DNA of 41,633 nucleotides from Monosporascus cannonballus (taxonomy: Eukaryota; Ascomycota; Sordariomycetes; Xylariales). The position numbers and the translations under genes are program-made. The stretch's first letter is position 1. Every line of letters starts with the position of its first letter. This document shows positions 34,101 through 41,633 of the stretch, one piece after another. Location: positions 1 through 41,633 of the forward strand of contig QJNS01000411.1 of assembly GCA_004154925.1 (NCBI GenBank), given 5' to 3'. The notes beneath the pieces were generated by a model, which was not told the origin of the DNA, made no database searches, and saw nothing but the letters and a program-made list of their open reading frames with translations.

Positions 34101-34560
34101 TAAATAAATAAATATTATAACCAAAAAAGTTTAAAAAAATTGATTTTCGAAAAAAAAAATAATTTAACTAATTACTAAAAATATTAAAATAAAATGCCGA
34201 AATTCAAAATTTTATTTTAAGTATATCGGTTTATATAAAATCGTTAAAATATTTTTAAAAAATAATTATTAATTAAAACTTTTATCAAAAATTAAATTTT
34301 ATTTAATTTTTTGCGTTTTTTTACTTAAGTTAATAATGGATATAATTAAAGTGCATACGGTATAAAATAATTTAAAAATGAAAAATAAATAAGTATATAA
34401 AATAAAAAAGAATTTCGATATACGTAAATAAAACGAATTTACCTAATATTTATTTAAATAAAAAAAATACCCGGATTCCGAAAATACCTAAAAACCTGCT
34501 AAAAACCTTATTGGCGCTTAACGTTTATTAAAAAGTTTTTATTAATAACGTCGAAAGCGG
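31150..34560 (+). pseudogene. N6 pol remnant (PR, RT, RNase H, integrase, chromodomain)
   Basis: Protease at about 31150-31500. RT at about 31800-32600 keeps the full motif IFVIYYLDDIFIF, with YLDD at 32298-32309. RNase H at about 32620-33100 shows FKWTPNTEKAF-like and LKTDISDYALSAII residues, GTEFNYGILDKEF, and a readable end NFDFVIIYKKGLKNNK followed by VLSKRPNF (33018-33110). Integrase is at about 33100-34380 and the chromodomain at about 34393-34560 (FDIRK, YPDSENT, PAKNLIGA, LLKSFY). Single RIP stops break every domain. Confidence 0.92.
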
Positions 34561-34689
34561 CAAAATCGAAAATCCCTTTAATTAAGAATTAATTAATTTA
34601 TGGTTTTAATAATGGACCAATTAGGGGGAGTAACGGATGGCGTTAACGTAACTTTTATAATTACGGCCCGTTTTTTATTTTCCAATTTA

Positions 34690-35068
34690 TTTAATTCCTT
34701 TAGGGATTAAAGATTATGGAATAATATACGTATTACATAATCGGCCCATAATTTTTTTTATTTCCGAAACTGGCAAACCTTGACTTACGCTTATTTTATT
34801 TCCTTTTCGGCCTTTTTAAATTCTATTTTAACTTTAAAATAATTGGAAATAGATTTTTTAAATTAAAAAATAAAAGAATTATTAATATTGCAAAAAGCTT
34901 AATTCCGCGTTATATATTTTTTATAACATAAAAAATTAAATTAAAAAACGTAATAAAACAATAAATTATAACGAACATATTACGAATATATAAATATATT
35001 TATAATACGAAAAATAATAAATTTAAGTAAATTATTTCGTTTTTTGGTTTTTTTATTAATTGATTTTT
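34690..35068 (-). pseudogene. N6 antisense gene remnant (type-C version)
   Basis: Antisense to pol, between the chromodomain and the 3' LTR. It reads INKKTKKRNNLLKFIIFRII, then FLCYKKYITRN and AFCNINNSF, parallel to N5's RYNLLKFIIFRIM and LRYKEFVIRN. One candidate cluster cysteine survives. The start is unclear and stops are frequent. Confidence 0.5.
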
Positions 35069-35136
35069 TTAATACGATTTAATATAATAATAAGGGAGAT
35101 TTATAGAAAAAAAAGAATTTTCGGGACGAAAATTAT

Positions 35137-35148
35137 GAAAAAGGAAAA
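35137..35148 (+). other. N6 polypurine tract
   Basis: GAAAAAGGAAAA just before the 3' LTR, preceded by the type-C flank TTTTCGGGACGAAAATTAT, which N5 shares. Confidence 0.6.
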
Positions 35149-35151
35149 TTA

Positions 35152-35532
35152 TGTTATAATTTAATAAGTTGCGGTTTCGGAAACGGTTACGCCAGAAACG
35201 TAATAAGCCTAATGGGTTAAATTACGTAATAGCTCGATAGGATTAATCGTAAAGCTTATAAAGCCATGTTTAACGGGATCGGTTATAAAATTTATAAAAT
35301 AAAGCTCGATAAAATAAATGAAAAATTAATATATAGTTATGCTTATTTCCATAATTTAAAATAATTTTAGCTTATAATATTTATTAATATTAATTATTTG
35401 TAATAAGGTATTTCCGGTATTACGAAACGTAATACGTTATTATATTTATTACTTAGATTTCCACGATACTTTTATTAATATAAACCCGTTAACTTAAGGT
35501 TTAATAATTGGTTAAACCGCCTAGCCGTCACA
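35152..35532 (+). repeat. N6 3' LTR (U3 type C)
   Basis: 381 bp, TGTTATAATTTAATAAG to CTAGCCGTCACA, with both termini (TG and CA) intact. It contains AGCTTATAATA at 35369-35379, the presumed start of R. It differs from the 5' LTR by many transitions. Confidence 0.97.
35239..35310 (+). repeat. 36-bp tandem repeat in N6 3' LTR U3
   Basis: Units 35239-35274 and 35275-35310, each opening with (A/G)GGAT(T/C) and ending in a GCTCGA or GTTTAA variant. Confidence 0.75.
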
Positions 35533-35537
35533 GATAC
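35533..35537. repeat. N6 target-site duplication, right copy (GATAC)
   Basis: Pairs with GGTAC at 28831-28835, differing by one G-to-A change. Confidence 0.9.
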
Positions 35538-38500
35538 AAGCTTCCTTTTAGGAAATACTTAAACTCTCGAAATGCCATAATAATGGCCATAAATTCCTTA
35601 TCTGGAATACCGTAATTAAGTTCGGCTCCTTTTAATTTGTACGAAAAAAATGCAATAAGGTATAATTTACTTTCATTATTTCGTTATCCGATTATTACGC
35701 TTAACGCGTAATCCGAAATAGTGGTTTTTAATTTAACGGCGCGCTTTAAATCGTATATAATTAATATTGGCTTATTAATAATCGTATTCTTAATACCCTA
35801 AAATGCTTTTTCCGTATCTGGCGTCTATTTAAATTCCTTTTTTTTCTTTATGAAATTTGTTAAAGGTATAGTTATTTTGCTAAAGTTTCGAATAAGCTTT
35901 CTGTAATAATTAGCGAATTTAAGGAATACTTATATTTCTTTACTTACTATTAACGTTTGCCATTTTATAATTACAGCTATTTTCTTAAGGTTTATTTTAA
36001 TATATCCTAAGATAATAATATATTCCAGATATTCCAATTTTTATATATGGAACTAATTTTTTTTGCGTTAATAAGTAATCTTACGTTTTGTAAAGTTTAA
36101 AGAATTTTATAAACGTATCTTATATATATTTTTTTAATTTCGAGAAAATAAGAATGTTGTCGATATAACAAACGACGAAAATATAAAAATATTTTCGTAA
36201 TACATAATTTATTATCTGCTAAAAAATTATTGATACGTTCGAAAGTTTTATTAATATAATCAAATATTTAAACAATCCGTATTTCGTTTTGAAAATTATT
36301 TTTTATTCGTATCCTTTTTTAATCTTAATAAGGTTATATTTATTTTTAAAATCGAATATTATAAATTATTTGGTTCTATCAAATCGGTTTTTTATTTCCG
36401 TAATTAGGCATAATAATATTGTATTTTTGATAATAACGTCGTTTAAATATTAATTATTAATTACAAATCGTAATTTTCCGTTTTTTTAAATATGAAAAAT
36501 ATTGGATATCATACTAAAACCTTCGAAGGTCGAATTTATCTTTTTTATAGCCGATTTTTTTGATATTTATTAAAAATACGTAATTCGTTTTCGTTAAAAT
36601 TATAAATAAGGTAAAACTTTATCCAAAATCCTTTTTTAAAAATTATTTTATAATTCTATCCGCTATATTTTAATAATTTCGTATCAAATTCCTTTTTGAA
36701 AAGTTTTTTATATTTATAATTTTATAATAATATATTAACTAAAGTTTCTAATTCCTTAAGCTGTTATTTTTGTTATTTCAAATTATTATTTAATTACTTT
36801 AATTTCGTTTTAATAATAATAATAATATATCGTATTATTTTTAATATTTGTTTTTTTGTATCTTATTTTTTGGAGTAATAAGGTATTTGTCATATCCTTT
36901 TACTTATATTTGTCGTTATTATTAAGTAAGTATTAAAATTTTAATTTTTTCTTTTTTTATTTATTAATAAAATATAAGGCAAATTTTATCTGGCCAATTC
37001 CGCCATTAATTAAGATTCCGTATTAACTTATTTATAATAATCTTAAAATTATATCGTAATTCCTAAATAAAACGATATCGAAATTAACCGTTTAATATTA
37101 TTTTTTAATAAAAATTTCCAAATAAATAATTTTGCGTATATTTTTTCCGTTATTATAAACGAATTTCTAACTTTCGGTATTCGTTATTATATAAGAGTTT
37201 AATTTATATCTTTATAGCAATTTAAGCTTATTGACTATATCTGGTATAATATAATTTCCGCCTAAAGCTCCGCAGTTTACCATTACGGTATACCAATATA
37301 TTCCGATTTATATTTTTAAGGTAATAAGGTTATGAACATCTTTTATTATTACGTTTAAAGCCTTTTTCGGGAATTTCCTTTAATTCCCTTAAGTTTCGTC
37401 ATTTTACGGTTTTTTTATAAGTAATTATTTTCTTTTAACCATTTGTTCGAATTTGTCGAATTTTATTTGTATTTTTATATATAACGCATTAAGCTATTGC
37501 ATTTATTATTATTATCGCCATATTGTTTTTTAAGCCGTTTTAATTATTTTTAATTTTTTTATAAATTTTTTTCTTATCGAATAAATTAAATTTTTATATT
37601 TGTAATTATATTTTATTATACATTAGTTCAATTATCGTTTGAAAGATTTTTTTATAAACTGACGTATTTTTTAATACTTTTTTTGGGGAATTCGTAATAA
37701 ATATTAATTAAAAATAAAAATTTATAATAATTTTTAATAATGCTTTTTTACCGTACGCTGGAATAATTCCTTTTCCGTATAATAATTGTATTATTTATAA
37801 TAATAAAAAGGGTTCTTTTGCGGATATTATTTTTTTAAATTAATTCTTTATTTCGGCCAATTATTAAATATTTTTTAGGGTTAAAGTTAGAAAATGTCGA
37901 TACCATTACTTATTAGTTTTATTATTTCCGGTACAGTTTAAAAAATTAAATCTTTTATAATATATTTAAATAATTCGTACGTAAATATATTATTTTCATT
38001 TTTTGTAATTAAAATATTCTCGTCGTCGACAAAATATGGCGTACATTTTACCGTATTAATCAGATATTCCGGGACAAAATTCTTTTATTTAATCCCGATA
38101 TTCGTATAATTATTTTTATAATATTTTTTATTATATTTGCAATATTTATTAAATTAAGTTTTTATCTTTTTGTATTTTTGTGGAATTTCGTATTATAATA
38201 ATCCTAATTAGACCTTTTATTATAAACTTAATGTATATTTAATTTAAATTATGTTAATAACTTTGTTATCGTTTTTTTAATTATTTCTGGATTATTTTTC
38301 CGATATAGCGGTCCAGTTATTTTATTATAGTTTTTTGGGTTTTTTATATTTATAGGCCTTATGTTTTATTTTGCCGTAATTAAAGCATTTAATTTAGTTC
38401 TAATTTTATTTGTAAATAACGCCGAATTTTATAAATCTTGGCGCCGTTTTATAAAAAAATAACAGGTACGTTTTTTCCGCCTTAATTAAACTTATTATAT

Positions 38501-39100
38501 TTTAAACATAAGGCATATTATGTTTTTTATCGTTTTTCAAATTATTAATTATTAATCTTAATTACCTTTATAATATAACGGTGCAAAATAATTAATTATT
38601 TAATCCGAATAATCTTATTTTTTATTTTATCTTTTAACTTTTTAAAAAATATGTCGATAAAAATATTAATTTTGTTATTTTTTTATCTTGCTTTAACCGC
38701 AAAACCTTTAAAGATTACGGCCTATTTAAACGTAAATCTTTTTTATTCAAATTATAAATATTATGAAATTATTAATTGTTTTTTATTCGGATTATCGAAA
38801 TTATGGCATATTTTATGTTTGAAATTAATATAAATTCAAAAGATTTTATTAATAAAATCATTTTTATTTGCTTTTTTTATTTTTAGGAAATTTCTTATAA
38901 TAAATTTAAATTAATTAACCGTATTATTTATTAAATATATTTCTATTATTAAGATTATATCCGTTAAATTATTAAGATTTAAAAAATAAAAATAAATTCG
39001 TACTTAAATTAAAAAAGTTCGAAAATTATTTTTTTTATTATAAGGTTCTGGTTTTTTGGCGTTATGCAAACGAAAAAAAAGTTAAATAAATAACGTAACC
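35538..39100 (-). pseudogene. N5 gag-pol remnant, 5' part (gag, PR, RT, RNase H start)
   Basis: Read on the minus strand. Gag lies at about 37400-39100, with the type-1 start near 39050-39150. The protease-like region at about 37000-37320 carries the CGALGGNYI-like stretch. RT at about 35850-36650 has YLDD changed to YIDN (36156-36167) inside IFVVCYIDNILIFSK. The RNase H start at about 35538-35830 reads AIIMAFREFKYFLKGSLYQ at the N6 junction. A plus-strand frame at 38651-38833 is only the complement of gag. Confidence 0.85.
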
Positions 39101-39240
39101 CTAAGTTATCAAATTTTTTTTAATTCTCGAATTCGAGCTTAAAATTACTAAATAAAAGTTTTTTAAATATTAATTAATATTTTAACAATATTAAATATTA
39201 TTTAAAATTTAACGGTATTATTAAATAAAAATATATAATA

Positions 39241-39621
39241 TATAACGATTAAACGATTTAATTAATTAGTAAACATTAGGTTAACGGATTTATATTAATA
39301 TAAATATTATAAGAATTTAAATGATAAATATAATAACGTATTACGTTTCGTAATATCGGAAATACCTTATTATAAATAATTAATATTAATAAATATTACA
39401 AATTAAAGTTATTTTAAATTATAAAAATAAACGTAATTATATATTAATTTTTTATTTATTTTGTCGAGCCCTGTTTTACAGGTTTTACGACCGATCCCGT
39501 CGAGCCTGGCTTTATAGGCTTTACGATCGATCCTGTCAAGCCATTACGTAACTTGACCTACTGGGCTTATTACGCTTCTGGCGCGACCGTTTCCGAGGCC
39601 GTGACCTGTTAGGTTATAACA
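39241..39621 (-). repeat. N5 5' LTR (U3 type C)
   Basis: 381 bp on the minus strand, from TATAACGATTAAACGATT (the RIP form of TGTGACGGCTAGGCGGTT) to GGTTATAACA. The R-U5 half (39241-39460) is extremely AT-rich while the U3 half (39463-39612) is the most GC-rich stretch of the nest. Confidence 0.95.
39463..39534 (-). repeat. 36-bp tandem repeat, best preserved copy (N5 5' LTR)
   Basis: Unit 1 is 39463-39498 (GTCGAGCCCTGTTTTACAGG...) and unit 2 is 39499-39534 (GTCGAGCCTGGCTTTATAGG...). A partial third unit (GTCAAGCC) starts at 39535. Each unit contains a small inverted motif (CCTGTTTTACAGG; GCCTGGCTTTATAGGC). These are probably U3 promoter elements. Confidence 0.85.
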
Positions 39622-39626
39622 TTTAT
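39622..39626. repeat. N5 target-site duplication, right copy (TTTAT)
   Basis: Pairs with CTTAT at 26228-26232; one C-to-T difference. Confidence 0.9.
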
Positions 39627-39803
39627 TATTTCCATAATTTAAATAACTTTAATTTACAATAATATTTCGTTATCCAAAGTACCCTTAATATTACGAAACG
39701 TAACATATTACTATCTCTATTGCTCAGATTCCCACGATACTCCTACTAACATAAATCCGTCGACTTGAGGTTTAATAGTTGGTTAAACCCCATAGCCATC
39801 ATA
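39627..39803 (+). repeat. N4 3' LTR, 3' portion
   Basis: Continues the LTR cut at 26232, from TATTTCCATAATTTAAATAA to CATAGCCATCATA. It aligns with the second half of N4's 5' LTR (19900-20075) and ends directly before ACGAT. It contains AATTTACAATA (39651-39661), the presumed partner of N4's primer site. Confidence 0.95.
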
Positions 39804-39808
39804 ACGAT
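39804..39808. repeat. N4 target-site duplication, right copy (ACGAT)
   Basis: Exact match to 19690-19694. Confidence 0.95.
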
Positions 39809-40510
39809 ATTATATTAATTACGAATAAAATAATTAGATTAAAAAATTACTAATCGTATAATTAGCATATAAGATTAATTACTAAAAAAACATTAAGATA
39901 ATATTTACGAACGTAAATTTTGATTTTTGTTCAAAAGTTTATAAAGAAATATACGATAACGGCCTAATTAATATTAAAATAATCTTTACATTAAAATAAT
40001 TACGATAATTATACTAAGAAATAAAATTAAAATTAAAATTCGTACGGAACTAAATAAGCAAATATTATAACCAAAAAAGGTTAAAAGGATTAATTTTCGA
40101 AAAAAGGGAAATAATTTTTTTCGTTATCAAAAATAGTTAAATAAAGCGACTTAACACAAAACTCGATTTCAAATATATCGGTTTATATAAAATCGTCAAA
40201 AGAATATTAGAAAATAATTATTAATTAGAAATTTCACCAAAAATTAAACGGTATTTAATTTTTATATTTTTTTAAGTTAATAATAAATATAATTAAAATG
40301 CATACGGTATAAAACGATATGGAAATAAAAAACGAATAAGTATACGAAATAAAAAAAAGTATTCGATATATAAAAGCAAAACGGATTTACCTAATGTCTA
40401 ATTAAATGAAAAAAAAATACCCGGATTCCGAAAACATTTAAGAACTTACCAAAAACCGTATTAACGTTTAACGCTTATTAAAAAACTTTTATTAATAAAA
40501 ACGGACGTAT
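39809..40510 (+). pseudogene. N3 pol remnant, 3' part (integrase end and chromodomain)
   Basis: Resumes the integrase cut at 19689 (ATTATATTAATTACG..., reading YINYEQ-like residues as in N4 24670-24720). Integrase runs to about 40310. The chromodomain at about 40345-40510 reads ILDIRKQNGLT-like residues, then KKYPDSEN, then a NRINV and LLKNFY end. Aromatic-cage tryptophans of the usual YLVKWKGY and NTWEP motifs are lost or are stops here. The chromodomain is expected to have bound methylated histone H3 and steered integration. Confidence 0.88.
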
Positions 40511-40515
40511 CCCAA

Positions 40516-41076
40516 TTAATAATTAATTAATTAATAGCCGGGATATTAGGCCAGTTAATTACGGCTTACATTAACGTAATAGCCGTAACGGCGGCCTTTA
40601 ATTAGTTTTGTTTCCGACGCTCTTAATTTTCTAATTCGTTTAACAATTAGAAATTACGTTATACTATAATAACGCCTTTCGAACGAACTAACGCCTTTTG
40701 CTTACGTAAAGGAATAAAATAAAAAAAGTTTATTTATCTCTTTTTAATATTTACGTTAAGCTTTAAAATAAAGCCGTTAAAACTTTAATAATTATTTTTC
40801 GGCAAACGTTTCTTTACGTTCCAAGCGTTAATATTTGTGATAAATATTTTGTAAGGAAAAAATGGCTATGCCAGTACTATTATAAAATCGATTTCGATTA
40901 ATATATTCCTTATACCTTAAAACGTTTTCCATTATTTTACAGCTTATATTTTGCGAAAAATAATAAAAGTAAAGCATAATTTCGTAACTAAATTCGTTAA
41001 AGGCTTTTATGAAATCAGCACGACGAACGGTAAAAAAACGAGAAACGTAACGAATTTTAAAAATACGGGATAACAT
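40516..41076 (-). pseudogene. N3 antisense zinc-cluster gene, best preserved frame
   Basis: Antisense to gag-pol, between the chromodomain and the 3' LTR. From ATG 41074-41076 the frame runs 187 codons to the stop 40516-40518 with no frameshift. All ten internal stops are TAA, as CAA (Gln) codons become under RIP. The first 82 codons are open (MLSRIFKIRYVSRFF...). The six cluster positions 36, 39, 46, 55, 58 and 65 are Y, Y, C, Y, Y, Y with exactly the N4 spacing. Residues about 77-115 (LERKETFAEK, LLKF, RLYFKA, KEINKL) are charged and leucine-rich, probably a coiled coil. The end RRYGYYVNVSRN-LA-YPGY is shared with N2 and N4. Confidence 0.8.
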
Positions 41077-41145
41077 AATTGAAAATAAAAAAAATGATAT
41101 TTACTAAACGAAAAAAAAGAAGAAAAAGTTTTAAGGGCAAAATTT

Positions 41146-41159
41146 GGAGAGGGAAAAAA
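41146..41159 (+). other. N3 polypurine tract
   Basis: GGAGAGGGAAAAAA directly before the 3' LTR, after TTAAGGGCAAAATTT. Confidence 0.65.
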
Positions 41160-41162
41160 TCA

Positions 41163-41538
41163 TATTACGATTCAATAAACTCCGGTTCCAAAAAACGGTT
41201 AAGTAGAGAGTATACGGGCTACCTTCCGGATTACGTGATGGTAATTATTACTAAGCTAGTAATTATTAATGATCAAAGGTAATTCCAAGTGATCGTAAGT
41301 ATTATTAACGGCGTAACCACGGGTAATTAAGCCAAAAAGGAAAAAGATATATACGCTTATTATTTCTATAATTTAAACAATACCAACTTGCAATATAATA
41401 TTATTCCCTGAAGTACCCTTGGTATTACGAAACGTCATAAGATTATTGTATTTATTGCTCAGATTCCCATGATATTTCTGCCAACATAAACCCGTCGACT
41501 TAAGGTTTAATAGTTGGTTAAACCGCATAGCCGTTATA
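41163..41538 (+). repeat. N3 3' LTR (U3 type B)
   Basis: 376 bp, TATTACGATTCAATAAAC to GCATAGCCGTTATA. TATATA at 41348-41353 lies about 37 bases before AACTTGCAATA (41385-41395), a plausible transcript start. The open frame seen across 41079-41282 is chance within the tract and U3. Confidence 0.93.
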
Positions 41539-41543
41539 TAAAA
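41539..41543. repeat. N3 target-site duplication, right copy (TAAAA)
   Basis: Exact match to 14678-14682, although in AT-rich DNA this one alone would be weak evidence. The restored N2 sequence supports it. Confidence 0.85.
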
Positions 41544-41633
41544 AAACGTAATAAAATCATTATTATCTTTTTTAAGCTAAAGGATACGTTCGTTTATAAT
41601 ATCTAGTTGTCGAAGAACTTCTTTGCAAAAAAA
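41544..41633 (-). pseudogene. N2 gag N-terminal fragment at window end
   Basis: Resumption of N2 after N3. On the minus strand it matches N1 gag 3755-3845 (TCGAC-x-A-TAGATA-like region, ATAAACGAACGTAT and the lysine-rich stretch that follows). It includes part of the coiled-coil region of the N1/N2-type gag. The gag start, primer site and 5' LTR are beyond the window. Confidence 0.8.

Larger units (their letters stand above)
28836..35532 (+). mobile_element. N6: innermost, uninterrupted chromovirus in N5 RNase H
   Basis: The youngest insertion and the only element contiguous in the window. It is 6697 bp, with two LTRs of exactly 381 bp (28836-29216 and 35152-35532) and a 5-bp duplication GGTAC/GATAC. 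It gives the reference layout for the family: LTR, primer site, gag, protease, RT, RNase H, integrase, chromodomain, antisense gene, polypurine tract, LTR. Despite being youngest it is thoroughly mutated, so RIP acted after the last insertion. Confidence 0.97.
26233..39621 (-). mobile_element. N5: reverse-oriented full-length chromovirus inside N4's 3' LTR
   Basis: Minus-strand element with LTRs at 26233-26613 (its 3' LTR) and 39241-39621 (its 5' LTR), both 381 bp, with CTTAT/TTTAT duplications. N6 (28836-35532) splits it inside RNase H. Without N6 and one target copy it is 6687 bp. It has the type-C U3 with 36-bp tandem repeats, shared only with N6. Confidence 0.95.
19695..39803 (+). mobile_element. 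N4: full-length chromovirus inserted in N3 integrase
   Basis: 5' LTR 19695-20075. The 3' LTR is split by N5 into 26039-26232 and 39627-39803. ACGAT flanks both ends. After removing N5 (26233-39621) and one target-site copy, the length is 6715 bp. It holds the most readable integrase, chromodomain and zinc-cluster cysteines in the window. Confidence 0.95.
14683..41538 (+). mobile_element. N3: full-length chromovirus inserted in N2 gag
   Basis: Complete at both ends: 5' LTR 14683-15054, 3' LTR 41163-41538, flanked by TAAAA on both sides. N4 and everything inside it (19695-39803) is inserted in the integrase region. Removing it and one ACGAT copy leaves 6742 bp, close to N4, N5 and N6. It carries the type-1 gag shared with N4-N6, pol with a chromodomain, and the best preserved antisense gene of the window. 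Confidence 0.95.
8475..41633 (-). mobile_element. N2: reverse-oriented chromovirus in N1's 3' LTR, truncated by window end
   Basis: N2 runs on the minus strand, so its 3' LTR comes first (8475-8848). Then come the antisense gene, chromodomain, integrase, RNase H, RT, protease and gag, up to 14682. N3 is inserted in its gag. N2 resumes at 41544, where the gag N-terminal sequence continues. Joining 14677 to 41544 restores a match to N1 3760-3870, which confirms the junction. Its 5' LTR and second target-site copy lie past 41633. It combines a type-B LTR with the N1-type gag start, a mosaic structure. Confidence 0.9.

Noticed and set aside
38651..38833. 60-codon plus-strand open frame
   Set aside because: Complement of N5 gag; hydrophobic composition follows from AT-richness.
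41079..41282. 67-codon plus-strand open frame
   Set aside because: Covers the polypurine tract and U3 of N3's 3' LTR; not open in other LTR copies.
1..41633. Mitochondrial or bacterial AT-rich genome
   Set aside because: No rRNA, tRNA or respiratory genes, no operons; nested LTR retrotransposons with CpA/TpG loss and chromodomains indicate fungal nuclear heterochromatin.

Overview
This window reads as a heterochromatic, transposon-only block from a filamentous ascomycete fungus. The evidence is strong A+T bias, a Ty3/Gypsy chromovirus family of the fungal type, and the signature of repeat-induced point mutation (RIP). Differences between repeat copies are mostly C-to-T or G-to-A. CpA and TpG are largely replaced by TpA, while CpG survives. 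Most in-frame stops are TAA at positions where CAA would restore glutamine. I see no intact host gene. The species cannot be told.

Positions 1-3219 are an unassigned AT-rich flank whose first ~550 bases hold a GC-richer 60-bp direct repeat. Everything from 3220 to the end is one Russian-doll nest of six LTR retrotransposons of a single family, named N1 (outermost, oldest) to N6 (innermost, youngest). N1 (+) starts at 3220. Its 3' LTR is cut at 8475 by N2 (-), which runs off the right edge. N2's gag is cut by N3 (+, 14683-41538). N3's integrase region is cut by N4 (+, 19695-39803). N4's 3' LTR is cut by N5 (-, 26233-39621). N5's RNase H is cut by N6 (+, 28836-35532). For N3 to N6 both ends and both 5-bp target-site copies are visible (TAAAA; ACGAT; CTTAT/TTTAT; GGTAC/GATAC). 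With inserts removed, N3-N6 are 6742, 6715, 6687 and 6697 bp long. LTRs are about 371-381 bp.

Each element had the order LTR, gag, protease, reverse transcriptase, RNase H, integrase, chromodomain, antisense gene, polypurine tract, LTR. All coding regions are broken by RIP stops and catalytic changes. LTRs share their R-U5 half but fall into three U3 types: A in N1, B in N2-N4, C in N5-N6. The sequence after the 5' LTR resembles the reverse complement of a stretch about 40 bases after the LTR TATA box, which suggests Tf1/sushi-type self-priming.

The most interesting discovery is a gene on the opposite strand to gag-pol, between the chromodomain and the 3' LTR, recognisable in all six elements. 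In N3 it is 187 codons long with no frameshift, and all ten internal stops are TAA. In N1, N3 and N4 its six key positions follow the spacing C-x2-C-x6-C-x8-C-x2-C-x6-C, like a fungal Zn2Cys6 cluster, followed by a probable coiled coil. Most of the cysteines have become tyrosine, as RIP would do. I infer a zinc-cluster protein made from an antisense transcript, perhaps a regulator of the element.
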